Below are positions 1-10,732 of a stretch of DNA of 64,000 bases, in pieces. A program made the position numbers and the translations under genes. The notes under the pieces are model-generated. The model saw nothing but the letters and a program-made list of their open reading frames with translations, searched no databases and was not told where the DNA came from. The stretch's first letter is position 1. The number at the start of each line of letters is the position of its first letter. Location: NCBI GenBank assembly GCA_023376005.1, contig CM042143.1, forward strand, positions 85,398,430 to 85,462,429. Reading direction: 5' to 3'. The DNA is from Doryteuthis pealeii (taxonomy: Eukaryota > Mollusca > Cephalopoda > Myopsida > Loliginidae).

Positions 1-837
1 CCGTACAGTAGCACAGATACAACTAAGCTGGGAAGAATTGTCTTTAAATGATTTGATTTTTAAAGTAACCAATTATCTTATAAGCAGAACCGATTTAAGA
101 TCTAATATTTCAAAAGAGCTACAATTTCAAATACTCTCCATGATTCTGAGTTCTATGTATAGTGGATTTGTAGAATCGTCAGGTGGATTCTAGTACTGTG
201 TAGAGTTATTTTCTTTTATACTAATCTTTAACAGAGAGCACGTGTTTATCAAAGGAAAATAAAGAAGGAAAGGAAAAAAGAAAAAAAAAAAGAAACATTC
301 TCTCTTTCTCTTCCAAACATTTTAACTCTTTTTCTTTGTTTTTTGTTTGTTTATTATTAATTCAACACTATTTTTTGCAGGAAAATATGCAAATTAGTTT
401 TTATAATTCTTATTGTGCCACGTACAAGCAGACTGCACTCTCATACGACTCTTTTACATTACCCAGGTGTAAAATAATTTTTTTCCAAAACTTTCTGGGC
501 AAAAAACAATCGTTTATTTTCATTAAGGCAATGTGTTGTTAAGAAACAGAGTCTGTTATCAACGCATTGTCTCTCACCCCTTTCTTTGAGGAGGAGGCTA
601 ACTCAGTCAAGGAAAGAAAGTGAGTCTTTCCTCTTGCCTTCTCCTGCTTTCAATCAACACATGACTATAACTGAAAGTGACGATGACACGTGTACATTTT
701 ATTATTTGAGCTCGGTCAGTAATATTCTTTTTAACAAAAATGTTTTTTTAGATATGTATTAATTGGATAATAAAGAAATTAATGATTGCAATCAGCACTT
801 TCTTCTGTTAAGGTAGAAGTAGGATTTAAAGACTTAT
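1..837. other. AT-rich stretch, no gene seen
   Basis: AT-rich DNA with A-rich (270-295) and T-rich runs. The only open frame (336-542) has no recognisable domain. I see no repeat family shared with the rest of the window. Confidence 0.6.
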
Positions 838-918
838 TTGTCATGCGCGGCCCTCATAACAATCACATTGAATCCATGCGACCCTCATGACGTACATATG
901 TAATCCATGTAGCCCTGG
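838..918 (+). repeat. short tandem repeat, about 32-bp unit
   Basis: Two and a half diverged units, each with a CATGCG..CCCTCAT core followed by ACAT or TCACAT and TGAAT or TGTAAT. Period about 31-32 bp. Confidence 0.5.
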
Positions 919-1444
919 GGTTTCAACTCAGTTTGACATGCCTGATCTATATCCTTTCTCAGTCAGATCAGATTTCCATCCCTTTCCAGTGAACTCCCTG
1001 AGATTCTGTGGTTTATTTTCTAATATCAAAAAATATTCACGTTTCCATTTCTTTGGCTCTTAGGATCCAGTTTATTTGCACAGTTCCAAGTATGTCTTTT
1101 CACCAAGTAATTTATATTCCATTTCCATCTCCAACATAAAAAGGGTATTTGCCGCTTTTCATATTGTCGCAATTGATTCTGATGGATTCATTTCGGGTTG
1201 CATTTTTAAGGCATTGAATGTCTTTTGTTAGAGAAATTTGCTCTTCGGATGAATATGCTATATACAGAATGCTAGCATTCATTGATATTTAATTCATCAT
1301 CATCATCAGCATCATCATCATCATCATCTTAATACTCGTGTTCCTTAATTCTGCGCCCGTTATAATCTTCCTACACCCTCTGGTTAAAAATGAGGCCTTC
1401 CGATTTGTACCAGATGAAATTTAAAAAGTGTAAATCCTGATTTT
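919..1444. other. unassigned, with (ATC)n microsatellite
   Basis: No gene seen. An imperfect (ATC)n run lies at 1295-1328. Similar ATC runs at 26100, 27220 and 32000 accompany RTE-like LINE tails, but no LINE sequence is visible next to this one. Confidence 0.5.
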
Positions 1445-1660
1445 CATGTGCTGCTTAAACGCAGGATTCTTGTTTCTTGTGTGTGCTGTCACCTCAGCTA
1501 AATAATGAAAAGATGAAAAAATGGAAAGAAAAATAAAAGAAGGGTAAGAGACAGTTAATTCAACATTATTATACTTTTGATATATTGAAATATATTGCAA
1601 TAGCTCTTAAGCAAACGATGTAATAAACCAATTATCATACTATGGTAAATTCACAGGTCC
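1445..1660 (+). repeat. rep-F, copy 1
   Basis: Shares with 6690-7056 the order: CTCAGCTAAATAA-like start, A-rich middle, TATTGAA..TAGCAATAGCTC..AAGTAAAC, and a terminus ACAGGTCCTGCTAG followed by T. This copy lacks part of the middle. The CTAG-T terminus recalls Helitron 3' ends but there is no strong hairpin. Function unknown. Confidence 0.6.
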
Positions 1661-1663
1661 TGC

Positions 1664-1665
1664 TA

Positions 1666-1722
<57 letters not shown>
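1664..1722 (+). repeat. (ATT)n microsatellite
   Basis: About 19 ATT units directly at the 3' end of the minus-strand Dong-like relic. On that strand it is the (TAA)n tail or target of the element. Confidence 0.95.
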
Positions 1723-1724
<2 letters not shown>

Positions 1725-1734
1725 CATCATTATT

Positions 1735-2985
1735 CACTCTATTCATGTTTCACACCTGCAGAAGCCGGTGGTTCACTGGAGGCTGAGTGACAGCAAGTCT
1801 CCTCAGGTCTCCAGGACTCTTCTGAGTATTCCAGCCGTTTTCAATAATGCTGTAGTCTGGATGGTCTCTATTCTTCCTCCGATTTTCAAATCATCCAGAC
1901 TCCTTTCCAACCCCTTGGGGATTGTTCCAAGGGCCCCAATTACTATTGGTACGACCTTCACCCTCATTTTCCACAGTTTTTCAGTTCTCTGGCAAGGTCC
2001 AAGTATTTGTCGATCTTTTCCTTTTCTTTCATTTTCACTCTGTGATCAGCCAGGACGGCAAAGTCCACGAGATGACAAGTCTTCCTCTTCTTGTCAATCA
2101 AAATTAGATCTGGTCTCCTGGCCTGGATTAGGTGATCCGTATGTACCTCAAAGTCCCGGGTAATTTTGTGTGTCTCATTCTCCAGGACAGATTCAGGTTT
2201 GTGCATATACAATTTAGTTGAATGGTGAAAATTGAATCTCTTGCACAGTTCGCAGTGAATCATCTTTCTCACCCAGTCGTGTCTAGTCTTGTACTCTCTC
2301 TGTGCGAGTTTACTGCATTCGCTTATTATGTGGTTGACAGTTTCGTCTATTTCCCCACACATTCTACATTTGCTGTTCTCTTGTATCTTATCTATCTTTG
2401 CTTTTATGTAATTTGTCCTTATGACATTATCTTGTGCTGCAATTATCAGAGATTCAGTTTCTCTTTTGAGGTTTCCCCTTCTTAGCCATGTCCATGTCTT
2501 CTGGTGAGCGATCTATCCCGTGTTTCGCTTAAAGTGTCCGTATAGTTGTTTTTCTTCCCATTTCTGCTTCCTTGTTTTTGTTATATTTGTTCTCGTCCAT
2601 ATATTGCAATTGTTTTTTTCTGGCTGCTGCTATTAGTCTCTCTTTGCTCTTTTTTGTATATTACTCGAGTGCTTGAATTGTTGAATCGACACAGTCTTCA
2701 ATGCTGGCGAGACCTCTTTTCTTGATACATATAATCTATCTGTGTCGTCTCTCGGGTGTAATGCCTTGTGCATGGTCATAAGCTTCCTTGTCCTTTGGTC
2801 CATCTTGTCGGAGCTCCTCTCTTGTCCATTTTAAGAATGGTCCAGTTTATCTTACTCGAGGGACAGCCCAGGTGTTTATACACTTGATGAGATTTCTGCT
2901 GTTGAGTTTTGTTTCTAGGAGTTTTCTCGTTCTTCTAAAGTACTCTTTCCTTACTCTTTCTTTCATCTCACCTTGTTTGATGGTG
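1735..2985 (-). pseudogene. R4/Dong-like LINE relic A (RT C-terminus, CCHC, endonuclease)
   Basis: Broken C-terminal part of a non-LTR retrotransposon polyprotein on the minus strand. Reading from 2985 down, the frames give VRKEYFRRTRKLLETKLNSR..NTWAVP (post-RT region), then a C-x2-C-x8-H-x4-C knuckle (MCGEIDETVNHIISEC), then RRPDLILIDKK..LVDFAVLADH, the PD..D pattern of a restriction-like endonuclease, then a conserved C-terminus (ARILRRVLET in the sister copy). The longest intact frame is 1964-2362; frameshifts and stops break the rest. CCHC plus restriction-like endonuclease is the R2/R4/Dong architecture, and Dong elements are known to sit in TAA repeats, as here. Its upstream end meets a second (ATT)n. 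Confidence 0.8.
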
Positions 2986-2986
2986 G

Positions 2987-2987
<1 letters not shown>

Positions 2988-3035
<48 letters not shown>
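2988..3035 (+). repeat. (ATT)n between two Dong-like relics
   Basis: Sixteen or so ATT units separating relic A from relic B; both relics are on the minus strand. Confidence 0.95.
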
Positions 3036-3037
<2 letters not shown>

Positions 3038-3049
3038 TTTTGAGTTTTC

Positions 3050-3461
3050 ACATCAGTGTTAGCTGATGGTCTTTCACTGGAGTCTGAGTGACAGCAAGTC
3101 TCCTCAGGTCTCCAGGACTCTTCTGAGTATTCTGGCAGATTGCAGCAGTGCAGTGTTCTGAATGGTTTCAATTCTTCCTCTGATATCCAAACTTTCCAAA
3201 CCCTTTTCTAATCCTTTTGGGACTGTTCCAAGTGCACCAACTACAATTGGTATAACTTTCACTTTCATATTCCATAACTTTTTCAGTTCTCTGGCAAGGT
3301 CCAGATATTTGTCCATTTTTTCATTTTCCTTTAGATTTACCCTGTGATCTGCTGGAACTGCAAAATCCACCAGTTGACAAGTTCTTTCCTTTTGGTTTAT
3401 CAACACTAGGTCTGATCTTCTTGCTGGGATAAGGTGATCCGTTTTTATTTCAAAGTCCCAG

Positions 3462-3462
<1 letters not shown>
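3050..3462 (-). pseudogene. R4/Dong-like LINE relic B (endonuclease C-terminus)
   Basis: Minus-strand frame 3104-3406 reads KERTCQLVDFAVPADHRV then KYLDLARELKKLWNMKV, PIVVGALGTVPKGLE and ARILRRVLET. It is the same protein end as relic A and better preserved. It stops abruptly at 3462, at the DFEI(K)TDHLIPA region, where the sequence runs into a further (ATT)n. So a 5'-truncated copy lies between two ATT tracts. Confidence 0.8.

Positions 3463-3494
<32 letters not shown>
3463..3494 (+). repeat. (ATT)n at the 5' edge of relic B
   Basis: ATT run directly at the truncation point of relic B, so relic B has ATT on both sides. Confidence 0.9.
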
Positions 3495-3984
3495 TATATT
3501 ATTATTTCTAGGTCTTATTTATTTATCATTTATTCTTGCAAACACTAGCAATGCTATTATTTGGAAAATATCCCTACCTTGAATCTCCAATTCTTTTCGA
3601 TTCACCTTAACTGTTTTTGGAAAATTTCCAAGTGGACATAATTCATACCCAATTAGGTTTTTCAGTTCTCAGGCAAGGTTCCAATTCTTGTATTTTTGGT
3701 TTGTTTTGTTTTGTTTGTTTTATTTTGCTTTATTTTTATTATTATTTTATTTTTTTTTTACCTTTACACCGTTGTATTCTAGATTAGTCGCATCTACTAT
3801 CTGGTGGAGTTTATTTTTTTAATCTTTTGTCGGTCATCGTGCTCAGCTTCGATTTCAAAATAAAAGTGTATCTTTTTCTTTTTTTTATTTCCTGGGGGGG
3901 TCGCTGGTTTGGGCTGATGCCATTTCTTTAAACCATCATCCATTCTGAATCCATTGCTGGAAAATCGCCTTCCCAATTGTTTCT
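3495..3984. other. unassigned T-rich DNA
   Basis: T-rich with TTTTG- and TTTTATT-type runs (3700-3760). No gene or shared repeat recognised. A TTCTCAGGCAAGGTTCCAA piece near 3665 resembles the Dong-like C-terminus and may be a short scrap of it. Confidence 0.5.
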
Positions 3985-4505
3985 ACTGGCAGAAGTATGC
4001 GCCCTCCATCCGGTGTAAGTATAAGTATTTAAGTTTGAATGTAATGAAATATATTAAATTAGAAACACTAACGAAATAAAATAAGAATGCATATAAAAAG
4101 ATTTCTCTTATTTTAGTTATGTTTTAATTGTATTCTATACAAAATCATTCATCGGATTGATTTTAATACCTTGGAGAATAGAACAATAATATTAGAGATC
4201 AATAACACCAAGTAATTATTTATTAAACCTGGTGTTGTAAAAACCAGTATGCAAATTAACCACACCATATATTATGTAAAACTTTATTTCTTATATATAA
4301 GATACATTGCAGGAAAATGCAATAACATGGGCTGTTTTGAGGTAAATCTAACTCAGATTTTCATAGTTAGTAAATAATATTTATTCTATGTATTAAGGGC
4401 TTTGACTATAAATTAGATACTCATTGATAAACGTACGCAATTCCTGAGGGTATTGGGACGTAAGCAGTGACGTTTGTTACAGACTGACAGAAATTGAATC
4501 TCCAT
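3985..4505 (+). mobile_element. Helitron-like repeat, copy 1
   Basis: Shares its whole length with 15936-16555 and 17440-18030: a GC-rich start, AAGTATTTAAGTTT, TAATGAAATAT..ATTAAATTAGAAA, ATGCAAATTA and a final GTTACAGACxGACAG..AATCTCCAT. Here the start hairpin is degenerate. The Helitron suggestion comes from better copies: read in reverse, a hairpin then CTAG then T. Confidence 0.5.
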
Positions 4506-5494
4506 AATAATATTAACAATAATAATAATAATGACAAAGGTGCGCCCAATTACGACTGTGTGGTCACTCCTCGAGGGGATGTCAATAACATTAATTGCAG
4601 TTGTTAATTGATCAACTAATTAGTAAGATTGATTTCATTGTGTCTCGTCGATAATGTTGAAAGATAACAAGTTTCAGAGATACGAAATGATTTTAAAAAT
4701 TTGATAATATCGATTTAAATTTAGAACAAGTCGCTTTATTCAATTGCGTATGTAAAATGGCACGCACACAGAGACATACAAATGTTACATATGTAACCCT
4801 TTGGCGAACCCGAGGCTTCGCATGCATATCTTTTGCATATTTGTCTCACATTTGTGTTCCTTATCTTGTTAGTCGTCGTGTCGTCTGCAAACTGGACCCT
4901 CACTGTTGTGTACGAGTCTAACTTCCTCCGGGGGCCAAGATCTCACCAAAAGGAAAAACAATCAATAACAAAGAAAGAGAATAACAAGCTTAGTGTTCAC
5001 ATTCAAAAAATGACAAAGAGATAAGGTATAAGACGCCATTCATTCTATTTCCATTTTCCTATTGCTGCTATCTGATGCTATCCTATGTGCCTGTCGAGCT
5101 GAGAGTGGGGGAACCCCCCTTTCTCTGTCAAAGTCAGGACATCTACTGTAGTGATCTGTGGTCAACTCGTCTGCTGCTAAAAGTCGAACTGTCTTCCTCG
5201 GCTCCCAACTTCTAACTTCCTGGTCAACTGCCAAATTCTAACTAACTGATTTTCAAATTTCCACCACCTTCCCACTTCTAATTCCAAATCTCATCCTCCG
5301 AGATTTCGACATCAGCTGCGAGATTTGAAAAATCCCTTTGATAGAGTACCACCTACAGCTGATGTTATCTGTCTTGTATCTATTCAAAAACAGATCAGTT
5401 ATCGCTATATATGTATATTGGTTCTAAAAACACTCTTAACAGGGCATTCAACTCAAGCCTCTGTGATTGTCAAGACCATATACACATATGTATA

Positions 5495-5499
<5 letters not shown>
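4506..5499. other. unassigned stretch, no gene supported
   Basis: Contains a short AAT run (4505-4535). A frame from 4833 reads like a signal peptide (ICLTFVFLILLVVVSSA) followed by a basic tail, but it opens with TTG, has no in-frame ATG before the upstream stop, and is not supported as a gene. Confidence 0.5.
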
Positions 5500-5571
<72 letters not shown>

Positions 5572-5614
5572 ACCTACTGTCTCTGATCTACACACACACA
5601 CACATATATATATC

Positions 5615-5670
<56 letters not shown>
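5500..5670 (+). repeat. compound (CA)n(TA)n(CA)n(TA)n(TG)n microsatellite
   Basis: CA run, TA run with one phase break, short unique piece, CA run, TA run, then a 16-unit TG run. The outer CA and TG arms are mutually complementary. Confidence 0.95.
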
Positions 5671-5672
<2 letters not shown>

Positions 5673-5883
5673 GCTTGTCTTTATCTTATGCACACATATC
5701 TACTTATTTATAAAACCAACTTGATAGTACCGCTATATATCTATATATAGACACACACACACTTGCTAATATGCGTGCACCTCATTGCATTGAGTAGCAT
5801 GCATATGTCATATACACACCAACTGTTGAAAGTAAAATAGGAAATGAAAAGGAACAGTCGTACCACCAATAAAGCCGCCATCA

Positions 5884-5936
5884 TAGGATTATTTCGCTAG
5901 AGCTTTGAGCTCGGCATCATCAGTCGCTTTAATGAA
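5884..5936 (-). ncRNA. degenerate hammerhead-like motif
   Basis: Minus strand has an exact CTGATGA, then a strong stem II built from GAGCT and AGCTC, then GAAAT. Stems I and III and a proper NUH cleavage triplet do not form as in the intact copies, so I read it as a decayed relative. Confidence 0.3.
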
Positions 5937-6232
5937 TTATAAGGTTATCATATAAGTGTTTTATAGAAGGGGTAGTGTGGCGGGAGGAGATGGATAGGAG
6001 AGGAGGTCAAGTGGGTGGGTAAGCGTTAGTGAGGAGAGGTTCTGAATGGTCAAGCAGGAATCATAGGATCTTTCGGACCAATGCCACTAACCAGAGAACC
6101 CCAGCAGTATCTAACGATACGACCAGACTTTGCTAATTTTTCCTCACATAGTGGAATAGTCAAATAAAAATGCAGCCTCTTCGTGGAATTCTCGTCGTAT
6201 GTTACATGGTGCTCAATATCTGGAATAGAGCA
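5937..6232. other. unassigned
   Basis: Purine-rich GGAGG-type tract around 5975-6040. No gene or shared repeat recognised. Confidence 0.5.
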
Positions 6233-6690
6233 TATATATTGGTTGGTTGGTTGAATTTTACGACATGTCAACCAATTGTGTCATTTTATGCCGAAGACGT
6301 TTTTGTTTTATCACATTCTTTAAAACACATGTTCTTCTATATAACCTATAGATTAGACTTTAACAGGTGCTAAAACTCCGGATCAGAGTGGACCTGGAAG
6401 TAATCGTAGTAAAGGGGTACTCCACATTCCCCAGGGGTCCAGAATTGGAACTTCACAATTACATAGAGTTTACCGCTATACAGAGGACGCTAAGACTTAA
6501 AGCCACGGCCTTCTCGCACATATATGAAAAAAGGGTTTCAGCTTGCGATCAGAGCAATAGGGTTAGGACAATCATACAGAGGCTAGGGCTTGACGTGATC
6601 AGCCAATTGATCACAGGGGTCTTCTCCAACTGGTAGTCTAGCCTAAGTAAGGGTCAAAGTAGAGTGTTGCATGTCATGTACTGCGGCTAA
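6233..6690 (+). repeat. rep-3, copy a
   Basis: Starts with TTGGTTGGTTGG, then TTTTACGxCATGTCAACC and ATGCCGAAGACG, then GATCAGAGTGGACC, CTCCACATTCC, TTCTCGCACATATATGA, CTTGACGTGATCAGCC and TTGCATGTCATG. This is the commonest dispersed repeat in the window (17 copies) and matches no family I know. Confidence 0.85.
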
Positions 6691-7056
6691 TCCGCTGAAT
6701 TCTTATTTTTTATGAGTGTCGTTACCTCAGTTATATAAGAAACCATTCCTTTTATATTATAGGGATAGAAAGGAAAAGAAAAGGACACGATACACAGAAT
6801 AAATAGAATGAGAAAGAAAGAGAGTATGGGAAAGATAGATAGAGGGGGTAAGCGCGTGGAAGCAATAACGCTAATTTGTTTCATTACATAATGAAAAGAA
6901 GGAAATAAAGAACAAAATGATGAGAGAGTTAAATAAAGATTATTACACTTTTTACATATTGAACTATTTAGCAATAGCTCCAAAGTAAACATATTGTAAG
7001 TAAACATGGTAATAAGTAAGTTATCATACTGTGGTATATCCACAGGTTCTGCTAAT
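6691..7056 (+). repeat. rep-F, copy 2 (longest)
   Basis: Follows rep-3a directly. Same layout as copy 1 with a fuller purine-rich middle (6760-6850), then TACATATTGAACTATTTAGC, AATAGCTC and a CACAGGTTCTGCTAA-T terminus. Confidence 0.65.
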
Positions 7057-7065
7057 TTATATCAA

Positions 7066-7610
7066 TTTGAAGATATTAAGTTCTCGAAACATAGAAACTT
7101 TTATCAAAGTGACTTGTTTCGGCATTGAATGACCCGAAAGGGTTGATATGCCGTAGAACAAACAAACCAAACCAAAATGAAATTAAGGAAAATTATTCAT
7201 ACCAATTTGAAGATATGAATAACTTGAAACATAGAAACTTCTATTAAAATGACTTATTTCGACATTAAATGACCCGAAAGAGTTGATATGCCGTAAAACA
7301 AACAAACCAAACCAAAATGAAATTAATGAAAATTATTCATACCAATTTGAAGATATTAAGAACTCGAAACATAGAAACTTCTATTAAAATGTCTTTTTTC
7401 GGCATTAAATGACCCTAAAGCGTTGATATGCCGTAAAACAAACAAACCAAACCAATATGAAATTAATGAAAATTATTTCTACCAATTTGAAGATATTAAG
7501 AACTTGAAACATAGAAACTTCTATTGAAATGTCTTTTTTCGGCATTAAATGACCCGAAATGGGTTGATATGCCTTAAAACAAACTAAACCAAATCAAATC
7601 AGTCCAGTGG
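7066..7610 (+). repeat. 140-bp minisatellite, four units
   Basis: Units start at 7066, 7206, 7346 and 7486, an exact 140-bp period. Each unit has TTTGAAGATAT..GAAACATAGAAACTT, then the reverse complement of the rep-3 head (GGCATTAAATGACCC..GTTGATATGCCGTAAAACAAA). So the array was built by amplifying a rep-3 head plus flank. Unit differences are scattered substitutions. Confidence 0.9.
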
Positions 7611-8021
7611 GAATAGTCTGTGATATTATTTGCAAACCCTTCTCTTCGACAGGACACCCAAGATCCTTTCTATTTTGTATTGTTTTCTTTTTCTACTTAT
7701 TTGTTTTGTTTAGTGTTTTTCTGTTTTTTCTGTTTGTTTTGATCTTTTTATTTGATTTATGCGAGTCTCTCTTTGTTTTCTAATTTACTGCGCGCGTTTA
7801 AACCGCAGAATTTCTCCTGCAGGCATAAAAAGCGCGCGAAAGGGGAAGAAGAAAAAAAATCAGGATAACAAAATTACATTAAATAAAAGAGAAAAAAAAG
7901 AAAGAGAAAGAGAAAATAAAAGCAAGCGGATAAAATCCTAAAATACTTTTAAAAACCCTTAATAAGAAATACAGAATACAAACTGTGCAAACAAATCTTT
8001 TTAGGAAAACAACCAAACTCA
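7611..8021. other. unassigned
   Basis: T-rich then A-rich DNA, with an AAAGAAAGAGAAAGAG run near 7890. No gene seen. Confidence 0.5.
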
Positions 8022-8425
8022 TTCTTCTTCTTCTTCTTCTTCTTCTTCTTCTTCTTCTTCTTCTTCTTCTTCTTTCGTCGCTTCCTATTCCTTCTTTTCC
8101 TTCTCCTTCTCCTTCTTCTTCTTCTTTTCCTTCTTCTTCCCTTCACTCTCTTCTCTTCTCTTCTTCTTCTTCTTCTTCTCTTCTCAACTCTTCTTTTCTT
8201 CCCTAAACTCTTCTTCTTCTTCTTCTTCTTCTTCTTCTTCTTCTTCTTCTTCTTCTTCTCTCACCTCTTCTTCTTCTTTTCTTCTTCTTCTTCTTCTTCT
8301 TCTTCTCACACCTCTTCTTCTCCTCTCCTTCTTCTTCCCTCAACTCTTCTCTTCTTCTTCTTCTTCTTCTTCTTCTTCACTCAACTCTCTTCTTCTTCTC
8401 TTCTTCTTCTTCTTCTTCTTGACAC
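8022..8425 (+). repeat. (CTT)n polypyrimidine block
   Basis: About 400 bp of nearly pure pyrimidine, mostly CTT with short CTC and CA interruptions. Long homopyrimidine mirror stretches of this type can form triplex DNA. Poly-Leu/Ser/Arg/Lys frames across it are artefacts. Confidence 0.95.
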
Positions 8426-8929
8426 CCTTTTTGTTTCGTGTATTATTTAAGGCATATTGTTATCTCGTATTTTAAAGTGTCAAGACTGACCTTTGACGAG
8501 AAGTGCCATTCGCCCGGATTTCAAGTCAAAATATCCCCCTCCCTCCCTCACTCTCTATCCCCTCTCCTTCTCCCTCTCTCCTCCTCTCCTCTCTCCTCCT
8601 CCTCCCTCTCTCCTTGATTTATAAAAGTTTTCTTGCAACGACCTTTTGCCTTCCACTGTTGCTTCTTCTACCTCACAGCTCTTTTATTTTATAATTTGAT
8701 TTTTGTTTTCTGTGCGTGTCTTTTTCTTCTTCTTCTGTATCGCAATCTGTATGTATCTGTGTATGTGCGCGCGTGTGTGTCTATCTTTGTGTGTGTGTCT
8801 GTGTGTGTGTGTATCTGTATGTGAGTGCTTGTAAAAAAAAGGACATGTAATGACTGTTCATTTTAAGGAGACAAATTCTTACAATAATAATAACAATAGC
8901 AGCCACTAGAGATCGTGTGTGAGTATGCA
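8426..8929. other. unassigned, with CT- and GT-rich tracts
   Basis: CCCTCTCC-type tract at 8540-8620 and a GT-rich tract at 8758-8825. No gene. Confidence 0.6.
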
Positions 8930-8937
8930 AAGGTTTA

Positions 8938-8971
8938 AAACAACAACAAAGACAACAACAACAACAACAAC

Positions 8972-9025
<54 letters not shown>
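8938..9025 (+). repeat. (AAC)n then (AAT)n
   Basis: AAC run then about 18 AAT units, at the 5' edge of Dong-like relic C. Confidence 0.95.
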
Positions 9026-9026
<1 letters not shown>

Positions 9027-9029
9027 TGG

Positions 9030-9840
9030 ATACTTCAAAGGACAAATTGGGGAGGTTGCACATTTAAAGACCTGGACATCGTTAAGAAGAGGAAATCTCA
9101 AGAGGAAAACTGAGTCACTCATAGTTGATGCTAAAAACAATGCCATAAGAACAATTATATCAAAGCAAAAATTGATAAGACACAACAAAACAGCAAATGT
9201 CGAGGGTGTGGTGACAGGGATGAGACCATAAACCATTTATTAAGCGAATACCAACTAACACAGCGAGAATACAAAGCAAGACACAACTGTGCTAGAAAGG
9301 TGCTCCACTAAGAATTATGCAAACAACTAAATTTAGACCATACTACAAAAATGGTAGTGCATAAACCAGAATCTGTTCTTTAAAAATGAAACGCATAAAA
9401 TTATCTGGGACTTTGAGATAAAGATGGATTACCTTATCCCAGCCAGAAGACCAGACCTAGTATTGATTAACAATAAAAAAAGAAAACTTGTCAACTGGTA
9501 GATTTTTCATTTCCAGCAGATCACGGGGTGGAGATGAAAGAAAACGAAAAGATAGACAAATACCAGGACCTTGCTAGAGAATAGAAAAAAAAACTGTGGA
9601 ATATGAGGGTGAAAGTGATACCAATGTATGTTTAGTCATTTGGAACGATTCCCAAAAGCTTAGAAAAAAGAATGGAGTAACTGGAAATCAGAGGAAGAAT
9701 TGGGATCATCCAGACAACAGCATTGTTGAAATCAGCTAGAATACTCAGGAGAGTCCTGGAGACATGAGAAGACTTGTTGTCACTCAAACTCTAGTGAAAG
9801 ACCATCAGCTAACGGTGGTGCGAAAAACTAATAATCATAA
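9030..9840 (+). pseudogene. R4/Dong-like LINE relic C
   Basis: Plus-strand relic. Translation in shifting frames gives KCRGCGDRDETINHLL (the CCHC knuckle), AQREYKARHN, HKPESVL, a DFEIKMDYLIPARRPDLVLIN-like stretch (9410-9475), FPADH, DKYQDLARE and ARILRRVLET. Several stops and frameshifts. Ends at AGTGAAAGACCATCAGCTAA followed by a decayed AAT run (9828-9847). The matching start and end next to AAT support a target preference. Confidence 0.8.
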
Positions 9841-9859
9841 TAATAAACAGTTAAGCCTT

Positions 9860-9991
9860 AGAAGAAGCCCTTAGTAATAAGACAGCTAAACGACAGGATG
9901 ACAGCCAAAGAAGAAGAGGAGGAGGCATGGCGACTAGACGTAGCAATAAGAAATGAAGAACAAGTAAGTCTCAACTCTGTCTCTGTGTCTG

Positions 9992-10051
<60 letters not shown>

Positions 10052-10075
10052 ATCACCCGAGTTTCTTCTCTCTAC
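9860..10075 (+). repeat. rep-E, copy 1
   Basis: Unique head (GACAGCTAAACGACAGGATG, ACTAGACG, AACAAGTAAGTCTCAACTC) followed by (TC)n at about 10003-10043. The reverse complement recurs at 53690-53905. A dispersed repeat with a TC tail; class unknown. Confidence 0.75.
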
Positions 10076-10289
10076 ATAGACTTACCCAAAGGGTATATAT
10101 TAACAGAGCAAAGTTACTCAAACGAGAAGTAGCAGATACATGTTCTTCGTGTACGCTGTAACAAGGAAAGCCTACTCAATTGTACGTTGATATATTGCTG
10201 AATACATCTGTCCCTACATTTTAGCCCCGTGTTGAGTTATTATTTATTGACCCTTAAACAGGTCATAACAGGTATACAACAGGATCATC
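10076..10289. other. unassigned
   Basis: No gene or shared repeat recognised. Confidence 0.5.
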
Positions 10290-10498
10290 TAATCTAAATC
10301 TGTGGAACATGAATATGACGGTGATATAAATTGTAGTTGGGCCCCAAAAGCCTGGAGGTTTGAGTGGTGGAACTGAAGATCAGAGAAGAGCATCCAAAAC
10401 ACATCACTGTTAAAATCAGATAGAACCCTTAGAAGAATTCTAGAGAATTCTGAAGAAATTTGCTGCTACTCCAACTTCAACGAGAAACCACTAGATGG
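10290..10498 (+). pseudogene. R4/Dong-like LINE relic D, highly diverged
   Basis: Reads LWNMNMTVI, IVVGAPKAW, RSEKSIQNTSLLKSDRTLRRIL and ends in TTCAACGAGAAACCACTAGATGG, the diverged equivalent of the AGTGAAAGACCATCAGCTGA end of the other copies. It runs straight into SINE-A. Confidence 0.65.
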
Positions 10499-10732
10499 AC
10501 CGGTTTAGCTAGAGTGTTCGGCTGGGAACCTCAAGATTACTGGTTCGATACCGGCCCTCGTCAACAGCGTATGAGTAGCACAGGGATATGTGCGATGAAG
10601 TAAGGAGCTGATGGTAGATGTGGCGCTCCACCTCAGATGCTAAATTAATCTCCTTGGTCTAGCGCTAGTGAAAAAGGCATAGACTCCCTCGCTGTCTGGT
10701 TGATAACGACTTTAGGCCAACCCGACAACTTT
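10499..10732 (+). repeat. SINE-A, copy 1 (tRNA-derived)
   Basis: tRNA-like head (CCGGTTTAGCT..GAGTGTTCGGCT, then GGTTCGATACC as B box), body CAGCGTATGAGTAGCACAGG, GGCGCTCCACCTCAGATGCT, CTCCTTGGTCTAGCGCTAGTG and tail CGACTTTAGGCC. The A box is damaged by a deletion. Confidence 0.85.

Noticed and set aside
1642..2163. 173-aa plus-strand frame
   Set aside because: Antisense shadow of the minus-strand Dong-like relic A plus (ATT)n.
4833..5024. Signal-peptide-like frame (hydrophobic start, basic tail)
   Set aside because: Starts at TTG with an upstream in-frame stop and no ATG; no splice or family evidence.
7066..7610. Regular array considered as CRISPR
   Set aside because: Eukaryotic context, 140-bp period, whole units repeat without unique spacers.
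8022..8206. Poly-Leu/Ser and poly-Arg/Lys frames
   Set aside because: Translations of (CTT)n.
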